A stretch of DNA of 64,000 bases, from positions 1,646,405 through 1,710,404 of the forward strand of contig NW_019091390.1 of the NCBI RefSeq assembly GCF_001949145.1. Direction: 5' to 3'. Under the pieces are notes generated by a model. It saw only the letters and a list, made by a program, of their open reading frames with translations. It was not told where the DNA came from and ran no database searches. The first letter of the stretch is position 1. Each line of letters starts with the position of its first letter. Of this stretch, positions 36,201 through 51,200 are shown piece by piece. The position numbers and the translations under genes are program-made. This DNA comes from Acanthaster planci (Eukaryota; Echinodermata; Asteroidea; Valvatida; Acanthasteridae).

Positions 36201-39200
36201 AGCACTCTGAGTCATTAGCAAGTAACTTACAATTGGAGTAGAATGCAAGAGGAAGGCACGTTTGTTTTTTCATACTCAGTGTGAGTATTTTACCGTGAGT
36301 ATTGAAAGAGTACTTATCTGAGAATTATCTAAATACTCTTCAGAAGTGGAAAATATGAGTATTGGAAAGAATCGGATATTGAGTACCATGCTCGGCATGT
36401 TGACTCAATGAAAATGTGGGGTTTCATTTTTGCCAAATATTCAATCAAAATCATAATTTTATATTGGTACATGTAAATTGTGTGATTCCACTCAAGTTAG
36501 AGTGCAGTGATATGTAAATATGCGTCTTGCAGATTGCCACAGTGTGGTGTAAGGTTTTGCATGTTGTTGATCATTGAAGCTGTTACCCCTGAGAACTTTA
36601 TACTTGGTTCAACATTTCTCAGGAGAGGCGACCTGCCCCCCTGATGGTTTCACCTGCGATTCAGGCAGATGCGTGTCCTCCGCGGCACGTTGTAACGGTA
36701 GACTGGAGTGCGAGGACTCGTCAGACGAAGCAGACTGCCCTGGCGACTCCTGCATCCTGCCAAACTTCTTCCAGTGCCCGGACAACCCATCCTGCCTCCC
36801 GATTTCCCAGGTTTGCGACGGTACAGACGACTGCCCTAACGGGGAGGACGAAACGGAGTGTACTGTCCGTAAGTGTTCAGCATCGTCAAATTTCCATTAC
36901 TCACGGATGCAGTTCTGGACTTTTGTGCATTAGGGGAATGTTTGGCAGCCACCCCGAGACTGTGATGATTTGAAAACACAAAAATCCAGATGGGAGCTTT
37001 TTCGGTGTATATTTTACTTGATTGACACAAGTTTGACAAACATTGATATTTCTTGGTGCATTTTCTTCTACTGACTCTATCCAAACCGTCAGTTTCTGAT
37101 CAAGAATTTATCCCATGCCGTCTTTCGTTCATGCGCTCTGCTCGTGCACAACTTCAGAGCAATTTTGGCATCAGTTTGTCGTTATCCCTTACAGAGCCTT
37201 GCAGTGACAACAACGGAGGCTGTGGGGACCGACAGTGTATCACCGTCCCCAGTGGATACTTCTGCGAATGTGGCACGGGGTACCAGTTCACCATATATGG
37301 ATGCTCAGGTCAGTTTGAAACCTTCCTCACTGGCATGCTGTGCTCCATCGTCAGAACCTCCTGGGAGATGCAGCTTTCCAATTGCAGCCCCTTCATGTTT
37401 TTTAACAGACTGAGTGATCAGGTGGTTGGTGATGGCTCTTTTTTCCAGTCGTCTTAATCTTTTTCACTATGCATGTTAATATGTAATTGCATAATCTCTT
37501 TTGTGACAGACTTTATCTAATTTCACATGAATCAAGAACAGGTCTTATACTTTATCCTGTAGATGTGGATGAATGCATGCTGATGCCCGACCCCTGCCCA
37601 GGTCTCAACTGCACCAATCTGCAGCCGGGGTACACATGTGTCTGTCCCGATTCGCGCTACTACCTGGACGCGGAAAATCGCACTTGCAAGTTCGTCTTTC
37701 CGACGCCCCCAACTATGCTCCTGGCGAAGCGCCAATATGTAACATCACTGGATGTCGCGCTCCGGCAGTTCAGTTTGTTTGCTGACGGCTTCCAAGCGGC
37801 GGTCTCCATCAGCTACGACCCCGGCACCGGTGCAGCTTACGTGGGAGACTTGGCAGGAGATATTGAAAGGTGCCCAATAAATCTCTACTCTTTCATGCTT
37901 CAAATGGCTTTTCTAGTCCGAATGCTGATTTCCAAGTCAACTTGATTTAAAGCTGTTACATATTTACACCATGCAGTTAGTACAACGCTGCAGCAACTTT
38001 TTGGATAATTGTTACAATTACTGACGCAAACCCAGGTTAAATTGACAGGATTTTTTGGAGAGACAGTCTATCAGAGGTATGACAGGTTTGCACAGAATGA
38101 GGAAATTGGAGAGACTCAATTATACTCTTTGTACATATCCATTTCCTTTTAAGGTTAAACAGGATTTACTCAGAGAAATCACTGTGCTAAACAGCATACA
38201 TTTTCGTGTTAATCATCAGGTGCAAGAAGTTCTGAGCAGGGATGCTCAGTTTATCCACCAAACATCACTGGATGGTTCAACCCTTCCTTCTAATTGGCAC
38301 ACTAAAAAATTCCATGCCTCCTTGCAGGATTACCGTAGCAGAGGGTCTCGTTGAAAGGCAAGTAATCACTCACGCTGGCATCCCAGACGGAATGGCATTT
38401 GACTGGATCTACAGGAACCTCTACTGGACCGACACGGCCCCCGACACCATCAGCGTCTCCTCTTGGGATGGCACATCGGTCAAAGTCCTCATCGACCATG
38501 GACTGGACGAACCAAGGGCTATTGCTGTGGACCCGAGGCATGGGTACGTATCGAGTAAGGTTTGGGTCAGAGCCAATTTCGAGTCCAACAGAAAAAACAG
38601 GCACAAGTGGTTTCACAAGTTCAGTCACAAGACCAGTCACAAAAAGCGGGATGGAAAAAATGACAGCTTTTGTCACAGTTCAGTTGAGTTGCTCATGAAT
38701 TAATACTTGAATACATGAATTAATACAACTCATGATGGACTTGCGATGGATTTGCAGGGACTTGCAATGGAATGTTTCACCAGTTGAAAACCACCATCTT
38801 CTAAGATCACAGAACACCCAGGAGAAGACCAGCATCCACCCTGCAGCTTGGAGCTGGTCTAGTGCCTCATGTATATTTTTCCTCGTGGCTGAAATCGCCA
38901 CCTTGCACAAAATGCCGTTTATACTCGATAATCGACTGTGCTGTTCCAGAACCTTACAAAATTACAAATCTGCTTAAACATTAAATGGCAGGACTTGGAT
39001 TGAGATTGCTAGGATGCAACACCGTACAAATGTTTTATTCCTGTCAGTTGTGAACATTTTTCCAGGGATTGCCACCACTCAAAGTGAAAGGAACTAAAAG
39101 AAACATTCCCAGAGGAAGTGACATTGAATTTGAGCAAAATTTACTGGTTGGGAAATTGTTTCATGGCCGTTTCTCTCCACCCACCCCCGGCACAGATACA

Positions 39201-42200
39201 TGTACTGGAGTGACTGGGGAATCAGGCCCCACATCGGCCGTGCCGACCTGGATGGCGGGTCAGCCCGCTGGCTGATAACCGACAACATTGGATGGGTCAA
39301 CGGGCTGGCACTGGATTACGAGGCAGGCCGCATGTACCTGGCCGATGCCAAACTAAATCGGTTGGAATCAGCAGACTTGGATGGCGGCAATCGCCACGTA
39401 GTCCTGGATTCCAGCCGCTTCTCTGGTTTGCAGCATCCATTTGGGCTTGCCGTCTACCAGGTAACACTGGAATTTGCAGGAAGAAATGGCTAAAAGACCA
39501 TTGGTGGGATTTTATGACAGAAATATGTGATGGTTGGCGCAACTGTGCCTTCAACGTGCCTATCCTTTTTCTTCCTCAAGCACCACAAGAAATTGGGCCT
39601 TTTCAAATTCCTCGAATATCGTTCACCCCGTCAAAACACCTGATGTCTGATTTTTGGCAGGACACCCTGTACTGGTCAGATTGGGATAGTGGAGCTGTCA
39701 ACTCGGCCAACAAGTTTAACGGGGAAGGAGCGGAAACACTCTTCAGAAACATTTACACACCGATGCATCTGGTGCTCACGGAGGGTTACTATGATGGTAA
39801 TACCGAACTCTCTTGTCTTTCGTCTACTGTCATTGCAGAGAATTTTGTCCTACCACTCTCTGATTGCCACTGATGTTTTGTGATCATTTTTACAATCAGG
39901 TTTTGAAAATTGGACATAGAGTTCTCACCAACTCTTCATTGTTCTGAAACAGATGTGCCAAATGTATTAAGTGGTTTTTTTCACTGTCTGTCCTCCGTGC
40001 CTGGGTCAATGTGCCCTTTGTGTAAGAACTACAAATGCCCATAGAAACAAACTCCTCTGTCGGATTGAATTGAGACAGCTGATATCTTGGGGGAGGGGGG
40101 GAAGACTCGGTTACAACCCCTTCCCTCTCTCCCCCCCCCCATTGGCTGTGGAAAGTTACTCCAAACTGGGTGGGTGAACACTGCATGTGGCCTCTGTGTG
40201 CCCATGCTTATGGAGGATTTCTAAGAACAGATATGTAGGTTTGTGCACATTCAAACGGAAATTGGCATTGCTCACTTTGTGCCCTACACGAGAGCTTGAG
40301 TGTGTAAGGCAGTTTATGATGACAGTACTAGCCGTGCATGTGTGGCCATTTTGTCCTTGTTACTACAGCCGTCAACCTCTGCGAGGAGGCGGGCAATCCC
40401 TGCTCTCATCTCTGCCTCAGATCACCGTCCGCGCCCGAAGGGTTCATCTGTGCATGCCCAGATCAGGCCAGCCTGGCGTCCGACCAGAGAACCTGCCTGT
40501 GCGGTAGCGGCCACCGACTTTCTGACAATGGCAGCACTTGCGCTGGTATGTTATTATTTCCAGCCTTGTATATTTAGCTTCGGATACAGTCAGCAGTAAC
40601 ATGCATGCCTATGGAAGCTGTTTCAACAGTTCACATAGGCCATGTTCACCAGCTTTGGCGCGAGGGGGTGGAAATCTATAGACCTTTTTCACCCGCGTGA
40701 CTGGATTGCTCTGAATGTAAACAATACCACCACGTGTGGACCGCCTTGGTGATCGCATATATTCCTACGGGCAGCTTCAACCACGTGCAATCGCACGTGC
40801 GAACGCAGCATGCTTGACTAGTTTATCTTAAATAGATAGCTTACATCATAACACTAAGCACTCATTACCATCACAACACATCGCAGTCCAGCACGATCGT
40901 GACATCACAAGAAAAAGGTGGTTTTAAGCTGTGGTACAGGTACTTTTCACCATGGTGAGTGCTTGTGAGAATTTGTGACAAGCTGAAATTAGACACTAGA
41001 TATTATCATGTAACCAATGGCGGACAGTGTGAACTTTTATTCCAGATGAACTTGCCCCAGACGGGATTTTATTTTTGGCAGAATACTGACCTTTTAAAAC
41101 AGTAAAATGTCACAACCACAGTCCTTTACAAAGTTGGACTTAACCCAGGTGATCATTCTTTCAAGATTTGTGTGACATTTTCACCATATCTTTGCTTTTT
41201 TTGAAACGCCTTAGTCATTGCTGCTGAGCGATATTTGTGACTATACTCGGCCATGGCTCAATGCTGCATGAATGCTCCACAGCATCTCAGTAATTTGAGC
41301 CCCTGTGGGAATCACTCCAGTGTAGGACAGGTACAGACATCATCCATCTCACCAAGATGTGCTAAAAAGTCCTCTGTGTAAGGGTCTCAGACAATCCCAG
41401 CATGTCCACACGTCTTCCTGCATGAAGTGGTTTAAGCAATGCCCACAATCCTGGACAAATCTCGTTGGAACTTGCCTCCGCCCTCGCCCCCTGTCAATGT
41501 TGCTTCTCATTGGGTAAGTTGGGCCGAATCTTTGTCCAATAAATGACCCTAACATTGAACGGGGGAGAGGGGGATCTTTTCACTGCACTTCCCACAAGGT
41601 GTTCCAACTATTTTGTCCAGGATTGTAGGTCCAGATGCCATGAAGGAGTTACTCATGCACTCTCCTTCCCTGTTTTTTCCAGCCGAGAATAGATGCCTGG
41701 TAACCCCCGACCCTTGCCGCGGCATCGAATGCGTGGACGCCAAGGCCGGTCCCGTCTGCATCTGCCCCGCAGGGTACCGTCTCACCCAGGAGAGAGAAGG
41801 CCCAACATGCCATCACGCCTCCCCGACCCCGCCCAACATACTGGTTGCTGATGGCCAGGTGGTTAGGGACATTGAGTCGGTCTTTGGCACCACAGAAATG
41901 GATATTGGTCGCTTCATCTCAGCTGCTGTTTTGGCCTACGATGGTCTCCCGGGCAACGAGGCCGTGTATGTCACTGATACTGGCCCAGGAACCATCAAAA
42001 GGTACAGCAATCTCTACATCAGATATTTCTAGCATCTTCCAAAACCAGGCAGATTTTTTGAGTATCTTAGGCACGTTGCGGATTAAATCAGTGCCTGTCG
42101 TTTGTATCAGAATCTTGTCCATTAATTTCAGGATTGGGTATGCCGGCCGCATGGAGGGTAACACAACGCTGATCACGTCAAACACAGGGCCCGTATTTGG

Positions 42201-45200
42201 CCTAGCCTTCGACCCCGTCCACCGGTACCTATACTGGACAGACAGCCGGAAGGGCACAATAAGCGTCGCAACGTGGGACGGAAGCTATAGCAAGGCTCTC
42301 CTCTCGAGGGACGACGGGATAAGCACCCCCCGGGCACTGGCCTTGGACCTTGAGAACGGGTGAGTGAAAGGTGGAGCACTCACAAAATGAGTTGTTGCAA
42401 TTGGTGGGAACCCTGTGATGTCAGTTTTCATGTCACCATATGCTGCACCTCCATTGGATGATCTGTGTATGGCTCAATCTGTTCTTGTGTGATGCAGTCA
42501 AGTAGAAACCTTCATTGCCGTGAAAGCCCCACATTGGTACGACCTTTGGTTCAAAAGTTGAAAGTGGGAACAGGGACAGAAGTCAAAATGAAACTCTGAG
42601 CAAATGATTTGTTCTTATTTAATACATCACATTTCCATTGCACTGCGTTTGACAAATGCAACTGACTTTTCCTCTATGAGGACATCATGAGGCCATAGTT
42701 CTTCTCACAGTGGGAGAGTTTTAGAAAATTTTTGTCAGTGACAGAAGTTAAGGATTTGTATTTTGGCTTGATGTCCTTAAAAGGTACGCGGAATTATCTT
42801 GTGAACACTGCTTCATACTGGGCATAAAATGAGTATCAAACATTGGTGCTCATAAATTCATAAAAGTTGAACACATTTCAACTCGAGCAAACTTCACTGC
42901 AAACATTTCGTGACGTTATATCAATTTCACTTTTTACACTCGCCTGAAGCATGAATCGTCTTTTCCTGGGGATTTACCGTCTCCCGACCTCAGGTACCTC
43001 TACTGGAGCAGCTTTTCGCCGAGGTTTGCCAACATCATGCGCGCCGGGCTAGATGGCAGCAACCCGGAGCAGGTTGTCACTGACTCACTGGGAGCGTCCG
43101 GTCAGCCTGGCCCTTGACCCCTCGCAGGGCAAGATCTACTGGCTGGATGCAGGGTCCAAGACCATCGAGTCAGCGAAGTTGGACGGGAGCCGGCGGCGGG
43201 TGATCATGAGGGACATGTCTAGACGTCCGTTTGGGCTCGCCATCTACCAAGTGAGTGCAACGCCAATTTGACCTGGAGTCATTCTTTAGTATTTCTCAGC
43301 ACGGTGAATTTTTGTCGACATTCCAAAGGTGTCTAGCAGGCCTAGTTGGAGTTCAACAGAACAGTGTCCCAACCTTCCTGGACCATTATTTTTACGTGCA
43401 TAAACTGACACCTTACACCCTCGTTACTCTTAATTTCAAGGTAACAGATTACTGATGTTTACCATCAACAGGACAAACTGTACTGGACAGATGCCCAGAA
43501 GTCCTCACTATTTTCAGCCAACAAGTTTTCAGGTTCAGACTTGGACGTCGTGGCGAAAGGCTTGGGTCGCCCAGCTGGTTTGGCCGTGGCCGCTCAGCCG
43601 GACAGGATCCGTAAGTAGGCGCGCAGCTTGCAGAGCGGCGGTGTTTTATACATTGCGATCATTGTTGGCCACATGTGAGTAGGGTTTCCCACAAGGTCCT
43701 CCATTTTTTTTCCTTGCTCTGCAAAAATTAACATGTTCAATCTCTGGCTGTGATCTGCGGTCACGAATGGGTCGCTTGGCAGCTAGCCCAAGATGTCTAC
43801 ATATGCCCTCATCCCAACAACGTTGTAGGAAGTATAGCGCATTTGAACATAATTGTATAAAATTATACAGAAACATTTGTTCCATCAGCACCCAGTGCCT
43901 GTGCGGAGTCCAGCAAGGGTTGTTCCCACTTCTGCCTGGGTAGCCCTAGCAATGCCCAGGGCTACTCTTGTGCCTGCCCTGGGGAAGACACCATGTTGAC
44001 CGAGGACCCTGAAAGTGGGACGGGCGTCTGCGTCTGTGCCAACGGGACTCGACTGCATATGGACAGCCATCGTTGCGAGGTAAAGCGTAGGGTCCGGAAT
44101 CTGTCGTGTGGAGGGTTTTTAATGCATTTTGAGTAACTTTCTCAAGCTAAACGTAGTCAGCTCCCTACTGGAGCGATTCAGTTCTGGGGATTTGGGGCCT
44201 GGATGATGGGGGATTAGGGTTGGTATCATTCTGTGTCATTGTTACTATTATCTGCATCATCACCTGATCCATCTGGGTCTAGCATAATTTGAATGCTTGC
44301 ATGGTGGGTGTAGCAAAGAGAAGAAGGCCTTCGCCAGCAACATGCGAATTTGCTCCTGTGACCAGTTAAGGTTGTGAGAGGAACTGGTGAACTCAATGAA
44401 TGACGGAGCATACCGTCCAAAATGCTGAGTTCATCACCTTTACGAAAGTTCTTTGAGTAGTGCCCTGAAGGGTATCTGCATTAGTTAGCTCATTTCATTC
44501 ATGATCATTCAGTTCTATAAACTTACTTTTTTTTTTACTCATATTGCCGACCAGATTAGCCCTGAATCTTTCCTTCTTTATGATGCAACACTGCTAGTTT
44601 CATGAGCCTATAGCCCTGTTAGTTTAAGACGATATCAAGATCCTGAAATAGATGTGTTTTGGAACACTCAGTTTTGGGCTTTATTTGATGACAATTTGCT
44701 TCATGACTACTTTGCTCATTGCAGTACATAACCTTTTAGCAACTGATTTGTGCCTTCTGTCTTTTTTCTCCATTACCCCCATTTTTTAGCTCCGCAACCT
44801 AAACTGTTTAATCACTGTTTACCACCAGTACTCCCATTCATTTCATCCTTCAAGTCAGTTCTGGTCACAAAGTCTACCATGCAAGTTTTACCATTCATAA
44901 CTGCCAGTATCTCAACACGGCCAGACAGCTGTGATCAATAAATCACCCAGCCCAGTGCATTAAACTCTTACTCATCTCAGTTTGATCATTGCCAAGCTGC
45001 ATGAACTTTTTGAGCCGCCCTCCTTTGAGGTGAATTCCGTCACGTCCCCACGCCATCGATTCTCCTCAGAAGCTCACTCGCTCGTACAAGAGATGCAATG
45101 CGGCGCTACTGCGAAAATTGTCCTCTCACTGTGTCCCTCTTTACTGTGCAGCAGCCCAGGGAAGGTTGCCAGCGGAACGAGTTCCAGTGCAGGAGCGACA

Positions 45201-48200
45201 ACAGCTGTGTCCCGCTGACGCGCACCTGCGACGGACAGCCCCACTGCGTCGACGGCTCCGACGAAGACTGCGACGGCGGCTGCGGTGACTGGGGTTACCA
45301 GTGCAACAACGGATCCTGCATACCAGCAGGGCAGCGCTGCGACGGAATAGTAGACTGTGATTACGGCTATGAGGACGAGGTCAACTGTGGTGAGTGTAGA
45401 CCTGTTTTGACAGGGGTACTCCTCTATTAGTATAGGGTTACCTCCTCATTTGGGGTAAGACTCTTCAGTTTCCTATTCTTTGAGTGAATTTTCTTCTGAG
45501 TGGTTTAATTAATAACTTCATTGAGCTGCCATAATGCATATTTTGACCATTTTTTTGGCATTGCCATGTATTTTTTATTTGCTAATTATAATTTTTTGTC
45601 ATTGTCAGTTATAAGTATTATGTACATCCACATTTCTTGTTTCCAGAATTGGCTCCTGACTGGTGTGTGAATACAACAGATCCTATCCCTTGCCCTGGGG
45701 TGGAGTGTCTGAATTTGATCAGTGGACCACAGTGTGTTTGCCCACAGAGCTACGCACTCAACCCTGACGGACGAACCTGTACGTTCGCCTACCCGACAAG
45801 ACCCAAGGTAATGACATTCAGAAATTTTCCACAGTTGAATGCTGCTGTAAAGAACCCTGGGACCCACAGAAGATTCTCCGCTGCATTTAGTTGCACCAAG
45901 AGCAGTGACGTTGTTCACAACGTGTGGCAATTCACAGGGAATGTTGCTTGTTAACTAACCCAAGGAGAATCCATGAGTGAGGTGGTACCGCACTCATACG
46001 TGTTAAATTCAGTCTTAAAGTTGAGGCAGGAAAGCATTTTGGCTTTACTTTGCCAGAGTAATTACGGGATTCGTTGGCATGGCTACGTTGCTGAGTTCCG
46101 GGGCCAGACTGGGGCAGGCTGATAGGGTGGGGGTAACAGATTAAGAGTTGGGTTTTCTCTGGGCTAGAGAGGTTTTGTGGGGGCTGTGATTCAGGGCTGG
46201 GTTGGACTGCCTTAGGTAGGCGGAGCAGAGTTGGGTTTTTTCGCTGGGCTGATGAGAAGGCTTGGATTGGACTGTCTAGTCTGCCTTGTTGCAGGGCATA
46301 GCTGGGTTATGCTGGTATGTCTTAGGCTTCACATAGATGGATTTGAAAGTTTTGGAAAGTGGCTAGGCTTGCTGGTTGGGGCTTAGCTGGGCTGGATAGG
46401 TTGTGAATGCAGTCCTGATGCAGCCAACATGGTTAAATGCTCAATCCTTTTTTGCTGTCAACAGGTGTTGGTTGCTGGTCGAAACCGCATCCTTGAGGTA
46501 GACACTCTGTTTGATACCACTGGCGAAATTGACGGGGACTGGGAGAACGTCATCAGTGTCCACTATGGTGTTGGCTCGCAATACATGTTCGTCGCTGACA
46601 CCGGAAAGCGCACTGTGGATAGGTAAAAGAAATGCCTGTCTTTTCTTAGGTCAGAAGGAGCAAATTTCAAGCCGATTGCATAATGTTTACTCAGGATGAT
46701 GCAGATTTGAGCTCCTTACTCTCAGTCTATGCCACAAATGATGACACTGACAGCTGCATGTGATATTGCAGAGGACTTGAAAAATCCCACTGCACAAATG
46801 CCACGGGGTACAAGACAAGACAATTACCCAAAGACCCATGGCATAATGACGTCTGGCCTTATGTCATCGCCAAGCCACGCTGACACAAATTTCATGTGCT
46901 TGCTTGTATTAGTGAACCCCACTTGACTGTGGTTCAGCCAACCAGGATAAAGAACTTATAAGAGATACTTTAAAACGTCCTCTGTAGTTCACTATTTAAA
47001 TGCACACATATACTTGTGCCTTAATTGTGGCTACCAAAAGAAATTGGGACAATTTTTGTCCCCACTACTTGGTTTCAACTTTCCTATACAAAAGAAATTG
47101 TCCCCTCAGCCTGCGAAGGCTGACACAAGAATTTGGGGTTTCCTTCAAATTTTCTACTTTGTCAGATTCTTGGTCACCGGAGGTTTCTTTGGGCAGAACA
47201 TCTCCATCACAGACCGTGTCGTCCTGGAGGAAAATACCACGTCCCTGGAGGGCACAGCCTACGACTGGGTGCACAGCAACCTGTACTGGGTCACTGCTGC
47301 GGGCAAATCCATCCTAGCCATACCAGTTGATGGTCAGTTCCCCTCCAGCGTGGTGCTGGGCGGGTTGGACCAGCCTCGGGCCATCGCTGTGGACCCCATG
47401 GAGAAGTACGTTCCAGATTTGTAGTTGAGTGAGCTTTCCACACACTAAGTTTACTGACGCAATATTTCATTGGTTCAGTATGGCTAACACTGCATAGTTT
47501 AGACCTGAGGCTTACCGAAAGTAACCAAAGACTTTGGAAAGGTCTTGTGTGTTGTGTAGTGTGAGTGATTTTTCCATTCTGAGATATTAATCTTATGTTT
47601 AGGATTTATTTTTCATATTTACCAACACATACTTCTCAGCGCCGTATATATATTTTGTGTTTGTCAAGAGCTCGTTGTAAATAACTTAGGTGGAACTCAA
47701 ACCCACAACCTCCTTGTAAGTTGAAGGTTATGAATGCTGACCAAAAGGTCTCTTGTACAGTAATATTTTCCTTGGAGGCATCGTATGTCCCTGTGTGGTA
47801 TAGTGAAGTCTCCTAAACATGGCGCACTTTGGTGTTTCCTTCAACTTCCAGCATGCCGTGTCGCCAGACCTCTTCGTTGAAAACTCTGAATTCGTATTGC
47901 TTTAGCAAGGCTCTAGAGGCAGAAATTTGAGGCCAATCAACAGTAGAACAGACCCAGCCCTGAGCACTTTTAACACATACAAAAGAATAATATTGTGGAG
48001 TTGGCGCTCCATATTGCGCCCAGATAGTTATTAATTACAGTATAGCATTTGGAAGCATGTTCAGACAGTCTTTCCTAGGCAGAGCAGAAGACTATGAAAG
48101 GTTTTAATGGTTCTCATTCACGAGATGGTCATTTTGAATCATGCACCCTAAATCCACATTCTTGAATAACCTGAAATTGGAAGGAGCTTGAGCCTGACAC

Positions 48201-51200
48201 TGAGTTGGACAGTAAAGGTGATTTTCTTTACATCCATAATTTGGAACTACCTTTCAAAGCGCCAGAATTGCTTTCTAGAATTCAGTCCTATTGCAGCATC
48301 TTCTTTGCCACAGACATAATTTTTCAGCCAATTTTTGCAGGGATTGACTCATTTTGAGTTGAGACTGCCGTCTCAGGAATAAGGCCAATGTTTTTGACAT
48401 ATTGACAGATACATTTACTGGACTGACTGGGGAGCTGTGCCGATTATCGGCAAGGCTGGCCTGGACGGCTCACAGCCAACTGCCCTGGTCAATTCCAGCC
48501 TAGGCTGGCCCAACGGCCTGGCGCTGGACTACGAGGCTCGCCGGGTCTACTGGGTGGACGCCAAGCTGAAGATCATGGAGTACATCGGCTTTGATGGGGA
48601 TGGACGACGAGTTCTTATCAAGGAGAGCAGCATCTTGCAGCACCCGTTTGACGTGGCCATTCACGAGGTGTGTGAAAGAGATCAGTTTTTTCATTGTTGA
48701 CAGACTTTCATCTCGACAAAGATCCAGAACTGACTGAAGATTGTTGCCGTAAAATGTTGCTTCACTTAAAAACCGCCCAAAGTCCTGACGAGACCTTCAT
48801 AGTTGATGCCCTGCGCAGGGCATCAACTGCACTCCTTTTTTTTTTCTTTCGTTCAACCCAAGCTTGTGCAGTTTGGGTAACATTTTGCAATATGGTTGTA
48901 ATTCCACAGGATCAAGTCTTCTGGGGAGACTGGAGAACTAGCAGTCTTTACTATGCCAACAAGTTCACCGGAGCGATTTCCAAAGGGATATCTCTGGCCG
49001 TCTCTCCTTTGTTCATGTCCATTGTCAGGGACAGCCAGCAAGGAGTGTATGGTGTGTAAAGGCCATGGACCTTTAGCATGATATTTTTGTGGCATTACAA
49101 GTTCCAGGGCTTGAACCAATTGCTTCTGTCGAATCAAATGACGTTCAGCGCCTGCATACCGTATTTTCTCTTCAAATAAATCTTTCCAATTTTTGTTGAG
49201 ATGAAAAAAGTGTCAAACAGGACAAGTAAAACCTGAATTTTGTGAATTGATAACAGACACCCTTAACAGGGTAACAGCAGGTGTCATTCATGTTGCTTTG
49301 ATGTAGAACTTTCAAGTTTTCTCGTGGCTTTCCAAGCTAGAAAATGAGCTTTTATTGGAGTGATAGTAATAATTTCATTTGGGGTTAGTCTTGGTTCATG
49401 TCTGTGACTGCAATTTGCCTTTGAAGTTTGTACACATCCCAGTCCAAGATCTCAGAATCTATCTGATTCTGGCTTGACTATGACTTTTCCCAGAATTTAC
49501 CTTGGCCAAAATTAAACATTATCAATTGAATCGCATGAATGTTGTTTGATCTTGATGCTACCTTTGAACGCAGTGCCCTGCTCAGGGACACTAATCCCAT
49601 GATCCCATGCCTGAGTTTAGCGGCCAAGTAAGACTCTGTTACCACTGCGCCAGCGCATTTGCATGCTTCTCGATTGCGACTGACGCAGTGCAATTTGTCT
49701 ACGTTCAGATGTCCCCAACCACTGCGAGGGGGACCACGGCTGTTCCCACCTTTGCCTTCCCTCCCCGTCCAGCCAGGCAAACTACACCTGCGCTTGCCCC
49801 CTGATGTCTCAGCTGGATAGCGATGGTCGGACCTGTCTCTGCAACAACGGGACACGGCTTCTGGAAGACGGCACTAGCTGTGAGATGGTGAGGACAAATA
49901 CGGAAAAAGCAGCGAGTTACGGTATTGTTATGAGAGAGCTGAAACCAACAGAAACATGTCACACTGTTGAACGTTATGGCCAGTATCACATGATCGTGTG
50001 ATTGTACGTGGCTCAAAATCATTATACTTTGTCTATGCTTTCGTAGCTAATCTCCTACTTTCCCAATTTTCTTTCACTTCATGGTATGCCTCAAAAAGTC
50101 AAGAATTTCCTTGTTTTGTTTGTCTGCATCGGTCTCATTCTCTGGATTTCTGCCACCCTCAAAGCGCTGTGGCCACATGAACATAACGTGGTTGTAGCCC
50201 TAACGAGCTGTGAGCCAGAAATGGTCCTTTGTACGAGGCATCTTTTGTGAGTCACATTATGACACTGAAAATAATGACTGCCTTTTTCTGAGAGCTGGAA
50301 ACTTTTAATGTGTGCAAAACATACCGATGTGCATAATGGTGGGTTTGCAGTGGCCATGTTGGGTGCCATCGCTCAATCTGCATGATCACTTGATCGTTTC
50401 ATAATCTTTTTGTCTGATTTATCGATAATTCTGCCCTCAGGCAAATGCCTTTCCTTTCTTATTCGTAGTTGTGGAAGACTGATTCCAAAAAGGGAATGTA
50501 AGAAATTTCATACAGAATCGACCAATCACACACAACAATCATGCAGATCAGCCAATCACGTTTAACATCCTTACTCTCAGACTAGTGAGTTGCTCTTACA
50601 AGTAGAAGTTGCGCAATACAGCATCAGTGTTTCCTCCGCAGAGTTGAAACATTTTGAAACTGCCAAGGTGACAGTGCTTTGTCTACTCAAGCAGCTTTTT
50701 ATTGTCCTCAGAGTTCCAGAGAAGATTGCGAGCGTAACGAGTTCCAGTGCAAGAGTGACGGCAGCTGTATCCCACTATCGCAAACCTGCGATGGGCAGCC
50801 CCACTGCGCCGACGGCTCCGACGAAGACTGCGACGGCGGCTGCGGTGACTGGGGTTACCAGTGTAACAGCGGATCCTGCATACCAGCACAGCAGCGTTGC
50901 GACGGGGTAGTGGACTGTGATAATGGCTACGAGGATGAGGTCGATTGTGGTGAGCATAGACTCAGTAGATAAATGTGCCACTCCATCGAGAGAGAATTTG
51001 TTTGACATGCTGTGTGTGAACATGAGAAGTATAGTGTTGTATTTGAGTCCATTACAAGTCCCTTCACAAGGCCAGTCGCAGGTCCCTTCACAAAGCCAGT
51101 CACAAGTAACAGGGTGAACAATGACAAAAGAATGCTTTTGTCACAGCTCATTTGAATAGCTTGGGAATTGGCTTAAGACTGACTGACTTGTGATGGACTC

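Noticed and set aside
18155-36370. CRISPR-like or operon-like organisation
   Set aside because: Spliced genes and intronic repeats show eukaryotic nuclear DNA; the tandem repeats have no unique spacers.
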